From: Betaproteobacteria bacterium HGW-Betaproteobacteria-6
Lineage (GTDB): Bacteria > Pseudomonadota > Gammaproteobacteria > Burkholderiales > Rhodocyclaceae
Length of the DNA: 64,000 nucleotides
Direction: 5' to 3'
Assembly (NCBI GenBank): GCA_002842145.1
Contig: PHCF01000049.1
Location: forward strand, 1-64,000
Shown: positions 38,023-49,112 of the stretch, piece by piece
Layout: each line of letters opens with the position of its first letter
Numbering within the stretch: position 1 is the first letter of the stretch
Notes under the pieces: model-generated
The model's input: only the letters and a program-made list of their open reading frames with translations
What the model was told of the DNA's origin: nothing
The model's database searches: none
Made by a program: the position numbers and the translations under genes

Positions 38023-40029
38023 ATGACGGCTTCGGCCGGAAAATCCATGCCCGTTTTGCGCATCGCCCTCGATTTGCCCCTACATCGCCTTTTTGATTAT
38101 GTGGCTGAGGCGGCGTCGACCGTAGATATCGGTTACCGGGTTCGCGTGCCGTTCGGGCGAGGCGAGCGCATTGGGGTCATCGTCGATGTTGTCCATGCAA
38201 GCGACTGGCCGCTCGATCAGCTCAAGCCGGCCGGTGAAATACTCCGCGACTTGCCGGCGCTGCCCCCGGACTTTTTCCGACTTTGCGAATTTGCGAGCAC
38301 TTACTATCAGGCCGCGTTCGGCGAGGTGGTGCTGCAGGCCTTGCCGGTCGGGCTCAAGCGTCTTGATCCACCGGAGCGTCGAAAAGGTCGGACCCCGCGA
38401 AAGGCGGAGCAGATTCAGCCTCCGGCGCTAACCGATGAGCAGGCCTCTGCGCTGGCGGCTATCGATCCGGCGGCGGGGTTTTCCGTGCATTTGCTGCACG
38501 GTGTCACTGGCAGCGGCAAAACCGAGGTCTATCTGCGCCTCGTCGAAAAGGCGCTGTCGGCCGGTCGTCAGGCCTTGCTGCTGGTTCCCGAAATCAATCT
38601 GACGCCCCAACTCGAAGGCCGGGTGCGGGCCCGCTTTCCCGATGCCGAAGTGGTTTCCCTGCACAGCGAACTGGCCGAAGCGGCGCGTGAGCGCAACTGG
38701 CGGGCAGCCTTTGCCGGCGAGGCGAGCATCGTTCTCGGCACGCGGCTTTCAATCTTTACGCCGCTGCCCCGACTCGGCCTGATCGTCATCGATGAAGAAC
38801 ATGATTCATCGTTCAAGCAGCAGGACGGCATGCGTTACTCGGCGCGCGACGTTGGTGTTTTTCGCGCCCACCAGCTTGGCATTCCCATCCTGCTCGGCTC
38901 GGCGACGCCCTCGCTCGAATCGTGGGCCAATGCCCAAGGCCGGCGCTATGGTCTGCTCACCCTGAATCAGCGGGCCAATCCGGCGGCCAAGCTACCGGCA
39001 GTGCACGTGATCAACACCAAGAAAATGGTCCTCAAGGAGGGCGTCAGCGAACCGCTGATCGCGGCCATCAAGGAACGTCTGGTGCGCGGCGAGCAAAGCC
39101 TGGTCTTCCTGAACCGCCGGGGTTACGCGCCGGTTTTGGCCTGCCCGGCTTGTGGCTGGATTTCGCGGTGCACGCGCTGCGCCGCCAACATGGTGCTGCA
39201 CCTCGCCGATCGCCGCCTGCGTTGCCACCATTGCGGTTGCGAACACCGCGTTCCGAAGGCCTGTCCGACCTGTGGCAATCAGGACATCCACCCGTTCGGG
39301 CGCGGTACGCAGCGTCTGGAAGCGTGGCTGCAGGAGCAGTTTCCCGAAGCGCGTGTGCTGCGCGTCGACCGCGATTCGGTGAAGAGCCGCAAGCAGTGGG
39401 AGGCCATGCTGGAACTCATCCACGGCGGTCAGGCCGACATTCTGGTCGGTACCCAGATGCTGGCCAAGGGCCACGATTTCCCGAAATTGACGCTGGTTGG
39501 CGCGCTCGGCGCCGATGCCGCGCTCTACGCCGCCGACTGGCGCGCCCCGGAGCGCCTGTTCGCGCAGCTCATGCAGGTTGCCGGGCGGGCTGGGCGGGCC
39601 GAACTCAAGGGCGAGGTGCTGATCCAGACCGAGTATCCGGATCACCCGCTGTTTGCCGCGCTGGTCGAGCACGACTATCCGGGATTTGCCGCCCAGCAGC
39701 TCAAGGAGCGCGAACAGGCCGGCTTCCCGCCCTATGCTTTCCAGGCCGTACTGCGCGCTGAAGCGCCGGAAATGGCCGACGCCATCGCTTTCCTCAATGT
39801 CGCCGCGACCTTGCCGCTGGTTGGTGAGCACGAAAACGTCATGATTTATGACCCGGTGCCGATGAAACTGGCCCGGCTGGCCAATCTGGAACGCGGCCAG
39901 TTGCTGGCCGAGTCCTGTTCCCGTCCCGCCTTGCAGCATTTTCTGCCGCGCTGGCGGGAGGCCATTGAAGGCATCAAGGCGCCATCGAAACTGCGCTGGC
40001 ACATCGAGGTCGATCCGCTCGAGTTCTGA
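38023..40029 (+). CDS. priA: Primosomal protein N' (replication restart helicase)
   Basis: LLHGVTGSGKTEVYLRL, VIDEEHDSSFKQQDG, zinc Cys clusters CPACGWISRCTRCAANM. Confidence 0.95.
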   Translation: MTASAGKSMPVLRIALDLPLHRLFDYVAEAASTVDIGYRVRVPFGRGERIGVIVDVVHASDWPLDQLKPAGEILRDLPALPPDFFRLCEFASTYYQAAFGEVVLQALPVGLKRLDPPERRKGRTPRKAEQIQPPALTDEQASALAAIDPAAGFSVHLLHGVTGSGKTEVYLRLVEKALSAGRQALLLVPEINLTPQLEGRVRARFPDAEVVSLHSELAEAARERNWRAAFAGEASIVLGTRLSIFTPLPRLGLIVIDEEHDSSFKQQDGMRYSARDVGVFRAHQLGIPILLGSATPSLESWANAQGRRYGLLTLNQRANPAAKLPAVHVINTKKMVLKEGVSEPLIAAIKERLVRGEQSLVFLNRRGYAPVLACPACGWISRCTRCAANMVLHLADRRLRCHHCGCEHRVPKACPTCGNQDIHPFGRGTQRLEAWLQEQFPEARVLRVDRDSVKSRKQWEAMLELIHGGQADILVGTQMLAKGHDFPKLTLVGALGADAALYAADWRAPERLFAQLMQVAGRAGRAELKGEVLIQTEYPDHPLFAALVEHDYPGFAAQQLKEREQAGFPPYAFQAVLRAEAPEMADAIAFLNVAATLPLVGEHENVMIYDPVPMKLARLANLERGQLLAESCSRPALQHFLPRWREAIEGIKAPSKLRWHIEVDPLEF

Positions 40030-40051
40030 CCTCCCGGCGCTCGATGTTTTC

Positions 40052-40066
40052 GGCACGACCCTTGCA
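40052..40066 (+). promoter_or_regulatory. Sigma-54 (-24/-12) promoter
   Basis: GGCACG-accc-TTGCA, matching TGGCACG-N4-TTGCA; 34 bp before ATG at 40100. Confidence 0.7.
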
Positions 40067-40099
40067 CTGAGGTAAGCCCAATCACGCAAGGAATCGATC

Positions 40100-41083
40100 A
40101 TGAAAATTCAGGATTCGAACGTTCAGCTGTCGTCCACGCACGAAGCGAGTCGCAGCCAGGAGCTGGAGATCACCAGCGTGCGCGAGTTTCGGCGCATCTT
40201 CGACGATCTCTCGCTAAACCCGGCCGAGGTGCGGAAAACCGAGCGGCAGAAAATCCAGCAGATGCTGCAATCGCTGCTCGACGCCATCATGGCGGCAATG
40301 GATGGCAAGAAAGTCGGGGAAAAGTTTGCCGCCGGCGAGGCCTTGCCGGCTCAGCCGGCGGTCGCCCGGCGCGGCGCAGAAATCAGTTGGCAGCGGACGA
40401 TCCGGGAGACGGTCAGCGAATCGGAGAAGACGACGGTATGCGGCAACGGCAAGGTGACGACCTGCGATGGCAAAGTCATCGAATTCGACTATGCACTGGC
40501 CATGGAGCGCAATTACGCCAGCGAGAAGGTGGAAGAAGAGAGCGGCACCGTCAAGTTGAGCGATCCACTGATGCTCAGTTTCAACGGCAAGGCCTGCGAG
40601 CTGACCGAGGATTGCATCGCCTTCGATCTGAATGCCGATGGCACTGCCGAGCAGATTCCCGGCATCGGCCAGGGCAGCGGCTATCTGGTGTTCGACCGGA
40701 ACGGCAATGGCAAGGCCGACGATGGCAGCGAATTGTTCGGCGTCGCCAGTGGCAATGGTTTCACCGATCTGGCCAAACTCGACGACGACCATAATGGCTG
40801 GATCGACGAGGCCGATGCCGCCTTTGGCCAACTCGGCGTGTGGTCGGCCACGGGTTACGGTTCGCTCAAGGACCAGGGCGTCGGCGCGCTCTACACTTCT
40901 ACGGTCAACGCTGAATTTTCGCTAAAAACGAAATCCAACGAACTGCTCGGGCAGATTCGGGCGGCCGGGCTTTACCTTTCCGAGGCGGGCGAAGTCGGCC
41001 ACTTGCAGCAGGTCGACCTCGTGGTTTCAGACTTGCCGGCGGGGTCTGAGCATCCAGATCAGGGCCAGGAACTGGCCGCCTAA
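40100..41083 (+). CDS. EF-hand/Ca2+-binding-like protein of unknown function
   Basis: DLNADGTAEQI, FDRNGNGKADDGSELFG, DDDHNGWIDEADAAFGQLGVW loops. Confidence 0.7.
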   Translation: MKIQDSNVQLSSTHEASRSQELEITSVREFRRIFDDLSLNPAEVRKTERQKIQQMLQSLLDAIMAAMDGKKVGEKFAAGEALPAQPAVARRGAEISWQRTIRETVSESEKTTVCGNGKVTTCDGKVIEFDYALAMERNYASEKVEEESGTVKLSDPLMLSFNGKACELTEDCIAFDLNADGTAEQIPGIGQGSGYLVFDRNGNGKADDGSELFGVASGNGFTDLAKLDDDHNGWIDEADAAFGQLGVWSATGYGSLKDQGVGALYTSTVNAEFSLKTKSNELLGQIRAAGLYLSEAGEVGHLQQVDLVVSDLPAGSEHPDQGQELAA

Positions 41084-42244
41084 CAGCGTGAAGAAGGCGC
41101 TGCGAAAAGCCGTATCGCCCGCCCAGCCATGAGCTTGCAGGGCATCGACCAGTATCCCGATGCCCCATTGCAGGCCGAAGGCGCCGGCAAAAACCAGCAG
41201 GTTGAGGGCGGTGTTCGCTCGCCCCGAGAGGCTGGACGGGAAGGCCTGGGCGACCAGCGCATAGGAGACGTTGGAGAGCGAGAAACAGGCGCCGAGAACA
41301 GGCCACAGCAGGTTGCCGGCAAAGGTGGGCAGGCTGCTGATCAGGGCGAGCAGGCCAATGGCGACAAGCATGGAGGCGCGATAGATGGTGTCGAGCTTGA
41401 TGCCGCGGTGCACCAGACGGGTGGCGAAGAAGCCCATGAACACGAAACCGCCGAGCATGGCGCCGCTCATCAAGGTCAGGCGGCCAGCAATCGCGGCCCC
41501 ATCCAGACCTTCCATCACCGTCATCCAGCGCGCCACCCACAGGCCTTGAATGGCCATGAAACCGCCGGTAAACCAGAAGCCCATCGGGGCATAGCGCCAG
41601 AAGTGGGCGCTCGAGAATATTCGTTTGACCCCGGCCAGTTGCTCGGCCAGGCCGCTGCCGCCTGTCTCAACGGGCTTGTCGGGAGCGACGAAGAGGATCG
41701 TGGCAGCAACGGCCAGGGTGGCTACCGAGAGAGCAAAGACGATTTCCTGCCAACTCGCGAAGCCGAGCGCCAATTCCAGCGGCTTCGACGCGGCCAGCGC
41801 GCCGAGACCGCCCGAGGCCATGATCCAGCCGGTCAGCGAGGCTTGCCGCTCAGGGGGAAACCACTGAGCAAAGGCCTTGAACGAAGCCATCAGGCAGGCC
41901 GAAACGCCAAGGCCGATCATGGCGCGCCCCATTGCCAGGCCACCCAATTCGTCTGACAACGCGAAAACGGCCGCCCCGGCGGCGGCGATGACGAGCAATC
42001 CCGCCTCGACACGACGCGGACCAAAGCGATCGAGCAACATGCCGAGCGGCAACTGGGCGGCGCCGAAGGCGAGAAAATAGGTGCTCGTCAGCAGGCCCAG
42101 CGCGTTGTCGCCAAGACTGAGTTCGCGGGCGAGAACCGGGCCGATGACGGCGTTGGCAGTCCGGTAGAGATAGGACAGGAAATAGCCGGCAGCAAACGGC
42201 AGAAACAGCCTGATCCACAGGCGGCGAGCGTCGGTTTCGTTCAT
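41027..42244 (-). CDS. Major facilitator superfamily transporter
   Basis: MNETDARRLWIRLFLPFAAGYFLSYLYRTANAVIGPVLARELSLGDNALGLL; about 12 hydrophobic segments. Confidence 0.88.
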   Translation of the reverse strand: MNETDARRLWIRLFLPFAAGYFLSYLYRTANAVIGPVLARELSLGDNALGLLTSTYFLAFGAAQLPLGMLLDRFGPRRVEAGLLVIAAAGAAVFALSDELGGLAMGRAMIGLGVSACLMASFKAFAQWFPPERQASLTGWIMASGGLGALAASKPLELALGFASWQEIVFALSVATLAVAATILFVAPDKPVETGGSGLAEQLAGVKRIFSSAHFWRYAPMGFWFTGGFMAIQGLWVARWMTVMEGLDGAAIAGRLTLMSGAMLGGFVFMGFFATRLVHRGIKLDTIYRASMLVAIGLLALISSLPTFAGNLLWPVLGACFSLSNVSYALVAQAFPSSLSGRANTALNLLVFAGAFGLQWGIGILVDALQAHGWAGDTAFRSAFFTLLGGQFLALIWMLRPRRQV

Positions 42245-42891
42245 GGGTTTTCGGGTTTCGCGTGGAACGCCACCGGCGCGGGCGACGTCTTTTCTGGATT
42301 TTTGCGGAGCCATTCGACACGTGAAACGATTTTTTGTTGCCAGTTTTTGGCAATGCCGGGGCTGGCGGCGAGTTTTTCCAGATCGGCAAGGGCGGGGCGA
42401 TGGGCTTGCCAGCACAGCATCGCCTCGCCCAGCGTGAAGCTGCCCTCGGCGGCCAGGACCAGTTCGAGCCGGTCGCCGGGCGTTACGTGGCCGGGGGTGA
42501 CGACGCGCCAGTACCAGCCGGTCAGCCGATGCTCGGCGATGAAGGCAGCCATGCCGTCGCTGGCGAAGCGCTCGTCGATTTTCATGTCGCCGATGCGGAC
42601 ATCGCTTTCGTCGAGGTCGGCCGTCGAGATGTTTTCCCCGAGGCTGCCGATGACAAGTTGTGGTGCCGCCTCCGGGAAACGTTCGGCCAGTCTGGCGTAA
42701 TGGCGTGCCGGGTAGAGGTGGACGGCCTTTTCGGGGCCGCCGTGTACGCGCCGGTCGGCCTGCTGGTCGCCGACGAAGCCTGCGCGGCTGAGTTCGAGCC
42801 GGCCGACAGCTGGCTGCTTGTACATGCCGGTCGGTCGGCCGGAGTCAGGAAGTGGGCGTATGCCGCCGATGAAGAGGGAAACGTCTGCCAT
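42241..42891 (-). CDS. MOSC domain-containing protein
   Basis: LSRAGFVGDQQADRRVHGGPEKAVHLYPARHY, SLGENISTADLDESDVRIGD. Confidence 0.88.
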   Translation of the reverse strand: MADVSLFIGGIRPLPDSGRPTGMYKQPAVGRLELSRAGFVGDQQADRRVHGGPEKAVHLYPARHYARLAERFPEAAPQLVIGSLGENISTADLDESDVRIGDMKIDERFASDGMAAFIAEHRLTGWYWRVVTPGHVTPGDRLELVLAAEGSFTLGEAMLCWQAHRPALADLEKLAASPGIAKNWQQKIVSRVEWLRKNPEKTSPAPVAFHAKPENP

Positions 42892-42909
42892 GGTCGCCGG
42901 ATTTTGCCA

Positions 42910-43803
42910 TCAATCCCACAACCATGCTGCACCGCGTACCCCCGAGGAATCCCCATGCAGGGGCGGTCGGAACTGGGTGTTGAAAACATCCGAAAATACG
43001 TGTCGACCGCAGCATTCCGGCAAATTGCGGTAAAGCCGCTGCATGTTCGACAGCCCGCCGCCGATGACGATGACCTGCGGGTCGAGCAGGTTGATGACGC
43101 CGGCCAGGGCCCGCCCGAGGCGCTCTTCGTAGCGGCCCAGCGACGCCTCGCAGTCGGGGTCGCCGCTGGCGGCAAGGCGGTCTATTTCGTCGGCGGTCAG
43201 CGTTTGACCGGTATGGCGGCGGTGGTCGTCGGCCAGCGCCGGGCCGGACAGGTAGGCTTCGATACAGCCTGCCCGGCCGCAGTAGCAGCGGGGCAGGGGC
43301 AGATCGTCGCCAGCCGGTAGCGGAAGAGGGTTGTGGCCCCATTCGCCGGCAATGGCATTGGCCCCGGTCAGCACCTGCCGGTGGATGACGATGCCGCCGC
43401 CGACGCCGGTACCGAGAATGATGCCAAACACGATGTCGGCGTCTCGTCCGCTGCCATCGACCGCTTCGGAAAGGGCAAAGCAGTTGGCATCGTTGGCCAG
43501 CCGCACCTCGCGCTGGAGCAGCGCCTGCAGGTCGCGCCTGAGCGGCTTGCCGATCAGGCAGGTCGAGTTTGCATTCTTGATCAGGCCGGTGGCCAGCGAT
43601 TCGGCTCCGGGGATGCCGATGCCCACTCTGCCGCGCCGACCGAGTTCGTTTTCGGCGTTCTCAACCAGTCCGGCAATGGCCATGATGGTTGCCATGTAGT
43701 CGCACCGCGGCGTCGGAATGCGTTGACGCAGCAATTCGCTGCCGTCGTCGGCCAGCGCGATGATCTCGGTTTTGGTCCCGCCGAGGTCGATTCCGAGCCG
43801 CAT
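42910..43803 (-). CDS. ROK-family sugar kinase
   Basis: MRLGIDLGGTKTEII, GIILGTGVGGGIVI, GEWGHNPLP, CYCGRAGCIEAYLSG. Confidence 0.9.
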   Translation of the reverse strand: MRLGIDLGGTKTEIIALADDGSELLRQRIPTPRCDYMATIMAIAGLVENAENELGRRGRVGIGIPGAESLATGLIKNANSTCLIGKPLRRDLQALLQREVRLANDANCFALSEAVDGSGRDADIVFGIILGTGVGGGIVIHRQVLTGANAIAGEWGHNPLPLPAGDDLPLPRCYCGRAGCIEAYLSGPALADDHRRHTGQTLTADEIDRLAASGDPDCEASLGRYEERLGRALAGVINLLDPQVIVIGGGLSNMQRLYRNLPECCGRHVFSDVFNTQFRPPLHGDSSGVRGAAWLWD

Positions 43804-44453
43804 CAGACGCGTACGGCGACGCCCTTGACGTTTCCGTAGGTGGTCGTCAGCGTGCGCAGGACGCTGGCTCCGGCTTCGAGCAGCAGCATGAAGAGATTGC
43901 GCTCGGTATACAGGCAGACCGGTTCGCGGATCCCGTATTTCTCGGCGAGCGCCGGGGCCAGCTCGCTGAAGCGCTCGTCAATACCGGCTTCGCTGGCGGC
44001 GTAACCTTCACTCAGCTCGGAGTGCAGACCGAGGACGGAAACGTAAAGCTTGCCGCCGATCTTGAGCTTGAGGAGCATTTGCCGGACGAGGCGGCGGGCG
44101 TCCTCGTAGGGGACGCTGCACAGGCCGCGGCGAATGACGATGATGTCGTATGGCTCGCCGTAAAGTTCGTCGGGCAGAGCCGGCAGGGCGCAAGGGGTAA
44201 AGATGATTTCATCGCGCAGCCCGGCCGCCAGTATCCGGCCTTCGATGTCGGGTTTCAGCTCGGCTTGTTCGGCAACGATAACCTGGGCGCCGAGGCGGGC
44301 AAACTTGATGGCCATCTCGCAGCGTTTGTCGGGGAGTATCAGGACCGATACGCGCTGATCCACACGGTGTCGCTTGACGCATTCTTCCAGCGCAAAGCGC
44401 TCGAGATCGTCGGCGCCTGTGTCGAAGGAATTGGCGTTAATATTTGCGGACAT
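43803..44453 (-). CDS. Class I SAM methyltransferase-like protein
   Basis: VSVLILPDKRCEMAIKFARLGAQVIVAEQ..., YDIIVIRRGLCSVPYEDARRLVRQMLLKLKIGGKLYVSV. Confidence 0.55.
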   Translation of the reverse strand: MSANINANSFDTGADDLERFALEECVKRHRVDQRVSVLILPDKRCEMAIKFARLGAQVIVAEQAELKPDIEGRILAAGLRDEIIFTPCALPALPDELYGEPYDIIVIRRGLCSVPYEDARRLVRQMLLKLKIGGKLYVSVLGLHSELSEGYAASEAGIDERFSELAPALAEKYGIREPVCLYTERNLFMLLLEAGASVLRTLTTTYGNVKGVAVRV

Positions 44454-44534
44454 GATATTTGTCTCCCTTCGGATCATTGTGCCCAAGGCGGCGCGGCGTG
44501 ACAACCGGGAACCCAAGCAGGGAAAGGAAAAACA

Positions 44535-44873
44535 ATGTTGGTCCGCTTTTATTCCAGTGAAACGGGTGAATTACTGATGTTCGCTGAGGCAGCGCGGCCA
44601 TTGCTGCAGGTGCTCGGCAAGGCCACGACGGCACGGGGAACGTTTACGCTGGCCGAGATGGCCCCGGCCGCACAGAGCTTGCGCGAGGCGGTGAAGCGGG
44701 CCGAGGCGCCGCCGCCACCGCCGGACGAGGACGAACGGGATGAAACGGGGAAAAAGAAGGAGCCGGTGGTCGCCATGAGCCAGCGTGCCTGGCCTTTGAT
44801 CGATATGCTGGAGCGCACGAGCAAGGGTGGGCCGAAGGCGAATATTATCTGGGAAGCGTCGGCCGATTTCTGA
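44535..44873 (+). CDS. DUF1840 domain-containing protein
   Basis: MLVRFYSSETGELLMFAEAARPLLQVLGK...RAWPLIDMLERTSKGGPKANIIWEASADF. Confidence 0.8.
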   Translation: MLVRFYSSETGELLMFAEAARPLLQVLGKATTARGTFTLAEMAPAAQSLREAVKRAEAPPPPPDEDERDETGKKKEPVVAMSQRAWPLIDMLERTSKGGPKANIIWEASADF

Positions 44874-44881
44874 GCGGTTGC

Positions 44882-45274
44882 TCAGTTCGGAGAGCCGATG
44901 CCGAAGCCGACGGCGATGCCGTCGATAACCGTATTGAGTTCCTGGTCGAATTGGGCGAATACGGTTTCGGATGGCATCTCGCCGCTGTGCAGGGCTTTTT
45001 CGAGTGCCATGGCGGCATTTTGCAGGTCCAGAGCGCCGATGGTGCCGGCCAGCCCCTTGGTGCTGTGCGCTTGCCTTTCGGCACTGACGAAGTCGCCGCC
45101 GGCCAGCAATGTGCGAATGACCTGGGGGGTATCGATAAGGCGGGCGTGAAAGTCGCGCAGGATTTTTTCGTAGAGCGCCGGCTTGTTCAGCATGCGCCTG
45201 AGGCCATCGGCTGTGTCAATGCCAGGCAGATCGGGCAGACCGCCCACGCCTGTCATGGTTGGACTTTCCGGCAA
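44882..45274 (-). CDS. HPt domain-containing protein
   Basis: RQAHSTKGLAGTIGALDLQNAAMALEKAL phosphotransfer-His motif; start uncertain. Confidence 0.78.
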   Translation of the reverse strand: MPESPTMTGVGGLPDLPGIDTADGLRRMLNKPALYEKILRDFHARLIDTPQVIRTLLAGGDFVSAERQAHSTKGLAGTIGALDLQNAAMALEKALHSGEMPSETVFAQFDQELNTVIDGIAVGFGIGSPN

Positions 45275-45381
45275 GGGCAGGGGGCTTCCATGGCATTCAT
45301 CTCGCGGATCCGATGGTCCTTAGTTCGACGCCGTCATGTTAGCGTCATCGCAAACATCCTTCAACGGGATTCCTGACTACA

Positions 45382-45951
45382 TCAGAATAGTTCGATGTCG
45401 TCGTTCTTTTCCTTCATGTCGGCCATGAACTTGTCGACGGCTTGCTGGACGGGCATCCCTTGCATGACGGCTTCGAACATGGCGATTTCCTCGCGTGTGG
45501 TGTATTTGGTGCGAATCTTGGTCTGCAGGGAACACCATTCGTTGGGGTTGAACAGGCGCCGGCTGTCGGCCACCAGGTCGCTCAGATCGCCCAGGCTGAT
45601 GCCGACGTGGGCCAGGCGCTGGACCAGTTTGTCGTAGAACTGGAAGGCAATGATGGCCTGGTGCACCATGCTGGAAACGTGTTCGGAGACGCCGCTCAGG
45701 TTTTGCTTGGCGAGGCCGACCGCGCCGTCGTCAGGCAGGGTCTGAACGGTATCGGAAATGGTCCGCATGTAGCTGGCCATGGTCGTGAAGGAGTCGGTCA
45801 GCACTTCGACCGAAGCGTCGCTGTCCTTCATTGCCGATTCGATCTGGACGGCGGCGAGTTCGAGCATAAGCACGGTTTCGCGGACCTGGCTCCAGTTCAG
45901 ATCAGGCATGTGGGCGCTGGTGCCCCGTGGTTGGATCGTCTCGTCACTCAT
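45382..45951 (-). CDS. CheZ-like helical protein of unknown function
   Basis: Predominantly helical; AIIAFQFYDKLVQRLAHVGISLGDLSDL resembles the CheZ-type QFQD motif. Weak call. Confidence 0.4.
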   Translation of the reverse strand: MSDETIQPRGTSAHMPDLNWSQVRETVLMLELAAVQIESAMKDSDASVEVLTDSFTTMASYMRTISDTVQTLPDDGAVGLAKQNLSGVSEHVSSMVHQAIIAFQFYDKLVQRLAHVGISLGDLSDLVADSRRLFNPNEWCSLQTKIRTKYTTREEIAMFEAVMQGMPVQQAVDKFMADMKEKNDDIELF

Positions 45952-46060
45952 CGTTGTGGTCCCTTTGCTGGGCGGAAACTATAGCGCAAATAGCGCCGGC
46001 CGATCCATCGCCCTGCCGCCTTTTGAGGCGCTGGCCGCGAGTTGGCGCGATAATCGGCCG

Positions 46061-46774
46061 ATGATTCGCCCGCGCCATTTCATTTTTGCCCTGTTTTTCC
46101 AGTTGACCGTAGCAATGGCCGCGCCGCCGCTGGTTGCTGTCGATGTCGGCCACGGCGGCCGCGATGGCGGCGCGACGAGTGCGCGCGGCCGTCCGGAATT
46201 CGCCTTCAACCGCGAATTTGCCGGGGTTCTCGCCGGCCTCATGCGGGATCGCGGCGAGTCCGTGCGCGAAGTCAATTTTGCCGGCGACATCGGCAGCCTG
46301 GCGGCGCGCCCGGAGCAGGCGGCCGGCAGCGATTTTTTCATTTCCATCCACCACGACTCGATCGACGAGTCCTGGCTCAAGTCGTGGATCTGGGAGGGCA
46401 CGGAGCAGACTTACACCGAGGTCAAGCGCGGCTACGGGATCTTCGTGTCGGCGCAGAACCCCGACCTCGAAACCAGCCTGCTCTGCGCCTCGAGCATCGG
46501 GGCCATGTTGCGCCGGGCCGGCTTCACGCCGTCCACCTGGCATGGTCGCAAGCATCTGGCGGCCGACGCCGGAAACGGCGTCTGGTATTACGACAACCTC
46601 GTCGTCCTCTACCGGACTAGCCTGCCGGCGGTGCTCTTCGAGGCCGGCGTCATCAAGCATCGCGACGAGGAGCTCGAACTGGCCGACCCTGACCGTCAGG
46701 CCCGCATGGCCGATGCGCTGGCCACCGGCATCGCCGCCTGCCTGTTCGTTAGAGGAAAATCGGCTCGGGAGTGA
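46061..46774 (+). CDS. N-acetylmuramoyl-L-alanine amidase (Amidase_3)
   Basis: Signal peptide; [61 protein letters not shown]. Confidence 0.9.
   Translation: MIRPRHFIFALFFQLTVAMAAPPLVAVDVGHGGRDGGATSARGRPEFAFNREFAGVLAGLMRDRGESVREVNFAGDIGSLAARPEQAAGSDFFISIHHDSIDESWLKSWIWEGTEQTYTEVKRGYGIFVSAQNPDLETSLLCASSIGAMLRRAGFTPSTWHGRKHLAADAGNGVWYYDNLVVLYRTSLPAVLFEAGVIKHRDEELELADPDRQARMADALATGIAACLFVRGKSARE
46082..46117 (+). repeat. Dispersed motif copy (inside amidase signal peptide)
   Basis: atttttgccctgtttttccaGTTGACCGTAGCAAT. Confidence 0.6.
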
Positions 46775-47703
46775 GGGCGACGCCGAAGCGGGCTTGCACG
46801 TCGGCCTGCACGGCGGCCATCGTCCGCCGCACATCGTCGCCGGTTGCCCCGCCGCGATTGACCAGCACCAGCGCCTGTTTTTCATACATGCCGACCGGGC
46901 CGAGATCCTTGCCCTTCCAGCCGGCCTGCTCGATGAGCCAGCCGGGCCAGTGCCGCGGCCTGTGCCGCATCGACGACCGGGTTGTGGAAAAAGCTGCCCG
47001 TGTTCGGAACCATCGCCGGGTCCGGCAACTTGCGCTGGCGGACGGCGATGATCGCCCTGGCGATATCCTGCGCCGTTGGCGTGGCAATCTCTTGCGCCGC
47101 CAGTTCCTGATTCACGTCGGCATAACGCAGGTTGGGCGTCCACGCCTTGGGCAGCCGGAAAACGACCGAGGTGATCGCCATCCGCCCGCTCAAATGCCAG
47201 CCTTCCTGCTTGAAAACGCTATCGCGGTAGGCGAATCGGCAGTTGCTACGGTCAACCGGAAAAAATGCCCGTTTTTCAAAATCCCAGGCCGTCAGCGAAT
47301 GAAAGCATTCGCCGACTTCCAGCCCGTAGGCGCCGATGTTCTGGATCGGCGCGGCACCCACCGTGCCGGGGATCAGGCTCAGGTTTTCCAGCCCCGGCCA
47401 ACCCTGCTGCAAGGTCCATTGCACGAAGTCATGCCAGTTCTCTCCGGCCCCGGCCTCGATGTAGAAAGCCTCGGCGTCTTCCTTCACCAAGCGCTTGCCG
47501 GGGATGGCCATGTGCAGGACCAGGCCGTCGAAATCGCCGGTCAGCACCAGATTGCTGCCACCACCGAGGACGAAACGTTTTTGGCCGGCCAGTTCGGGGG
47601 CGGCCAACTGCCCGGGGCTGGTGATGTCGAGATAACGGGCGGCCCGGCCCGGCAGGGCGAGGGTGTTGAGGCGGGTGAGATCGACGTTCAGTTCGGGATG
47701 CAT
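46749..47703 (-). CDS. murB: UDP-N-acetylenolpyruvoylglucosamine reductase, frameshifted near 46940
   Basis: [24 protein letters not shown]...GGGSNLVL...[22 protein letters not shown], then out of frame; [46 protein letters not shown] follows in another frame. Confidence 0.9.
47243..47282 (-). repeat. Dispersed motif copy (inside murB)
   Basis: Minus: gattttgaaaaacgggcattttttccGGTTGACCGTAGCAAC. Confidence 0.6.
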
Positions 47704-47756
47704 CCCCGAATTTTCGTCGATTTTCCGGTTTTGTGGCGGCCTGGCGGAACGCAGTA

Positions 47757-49101
<1,345 letters not shown>

Positions 49102-49112
<11 letters not shown>

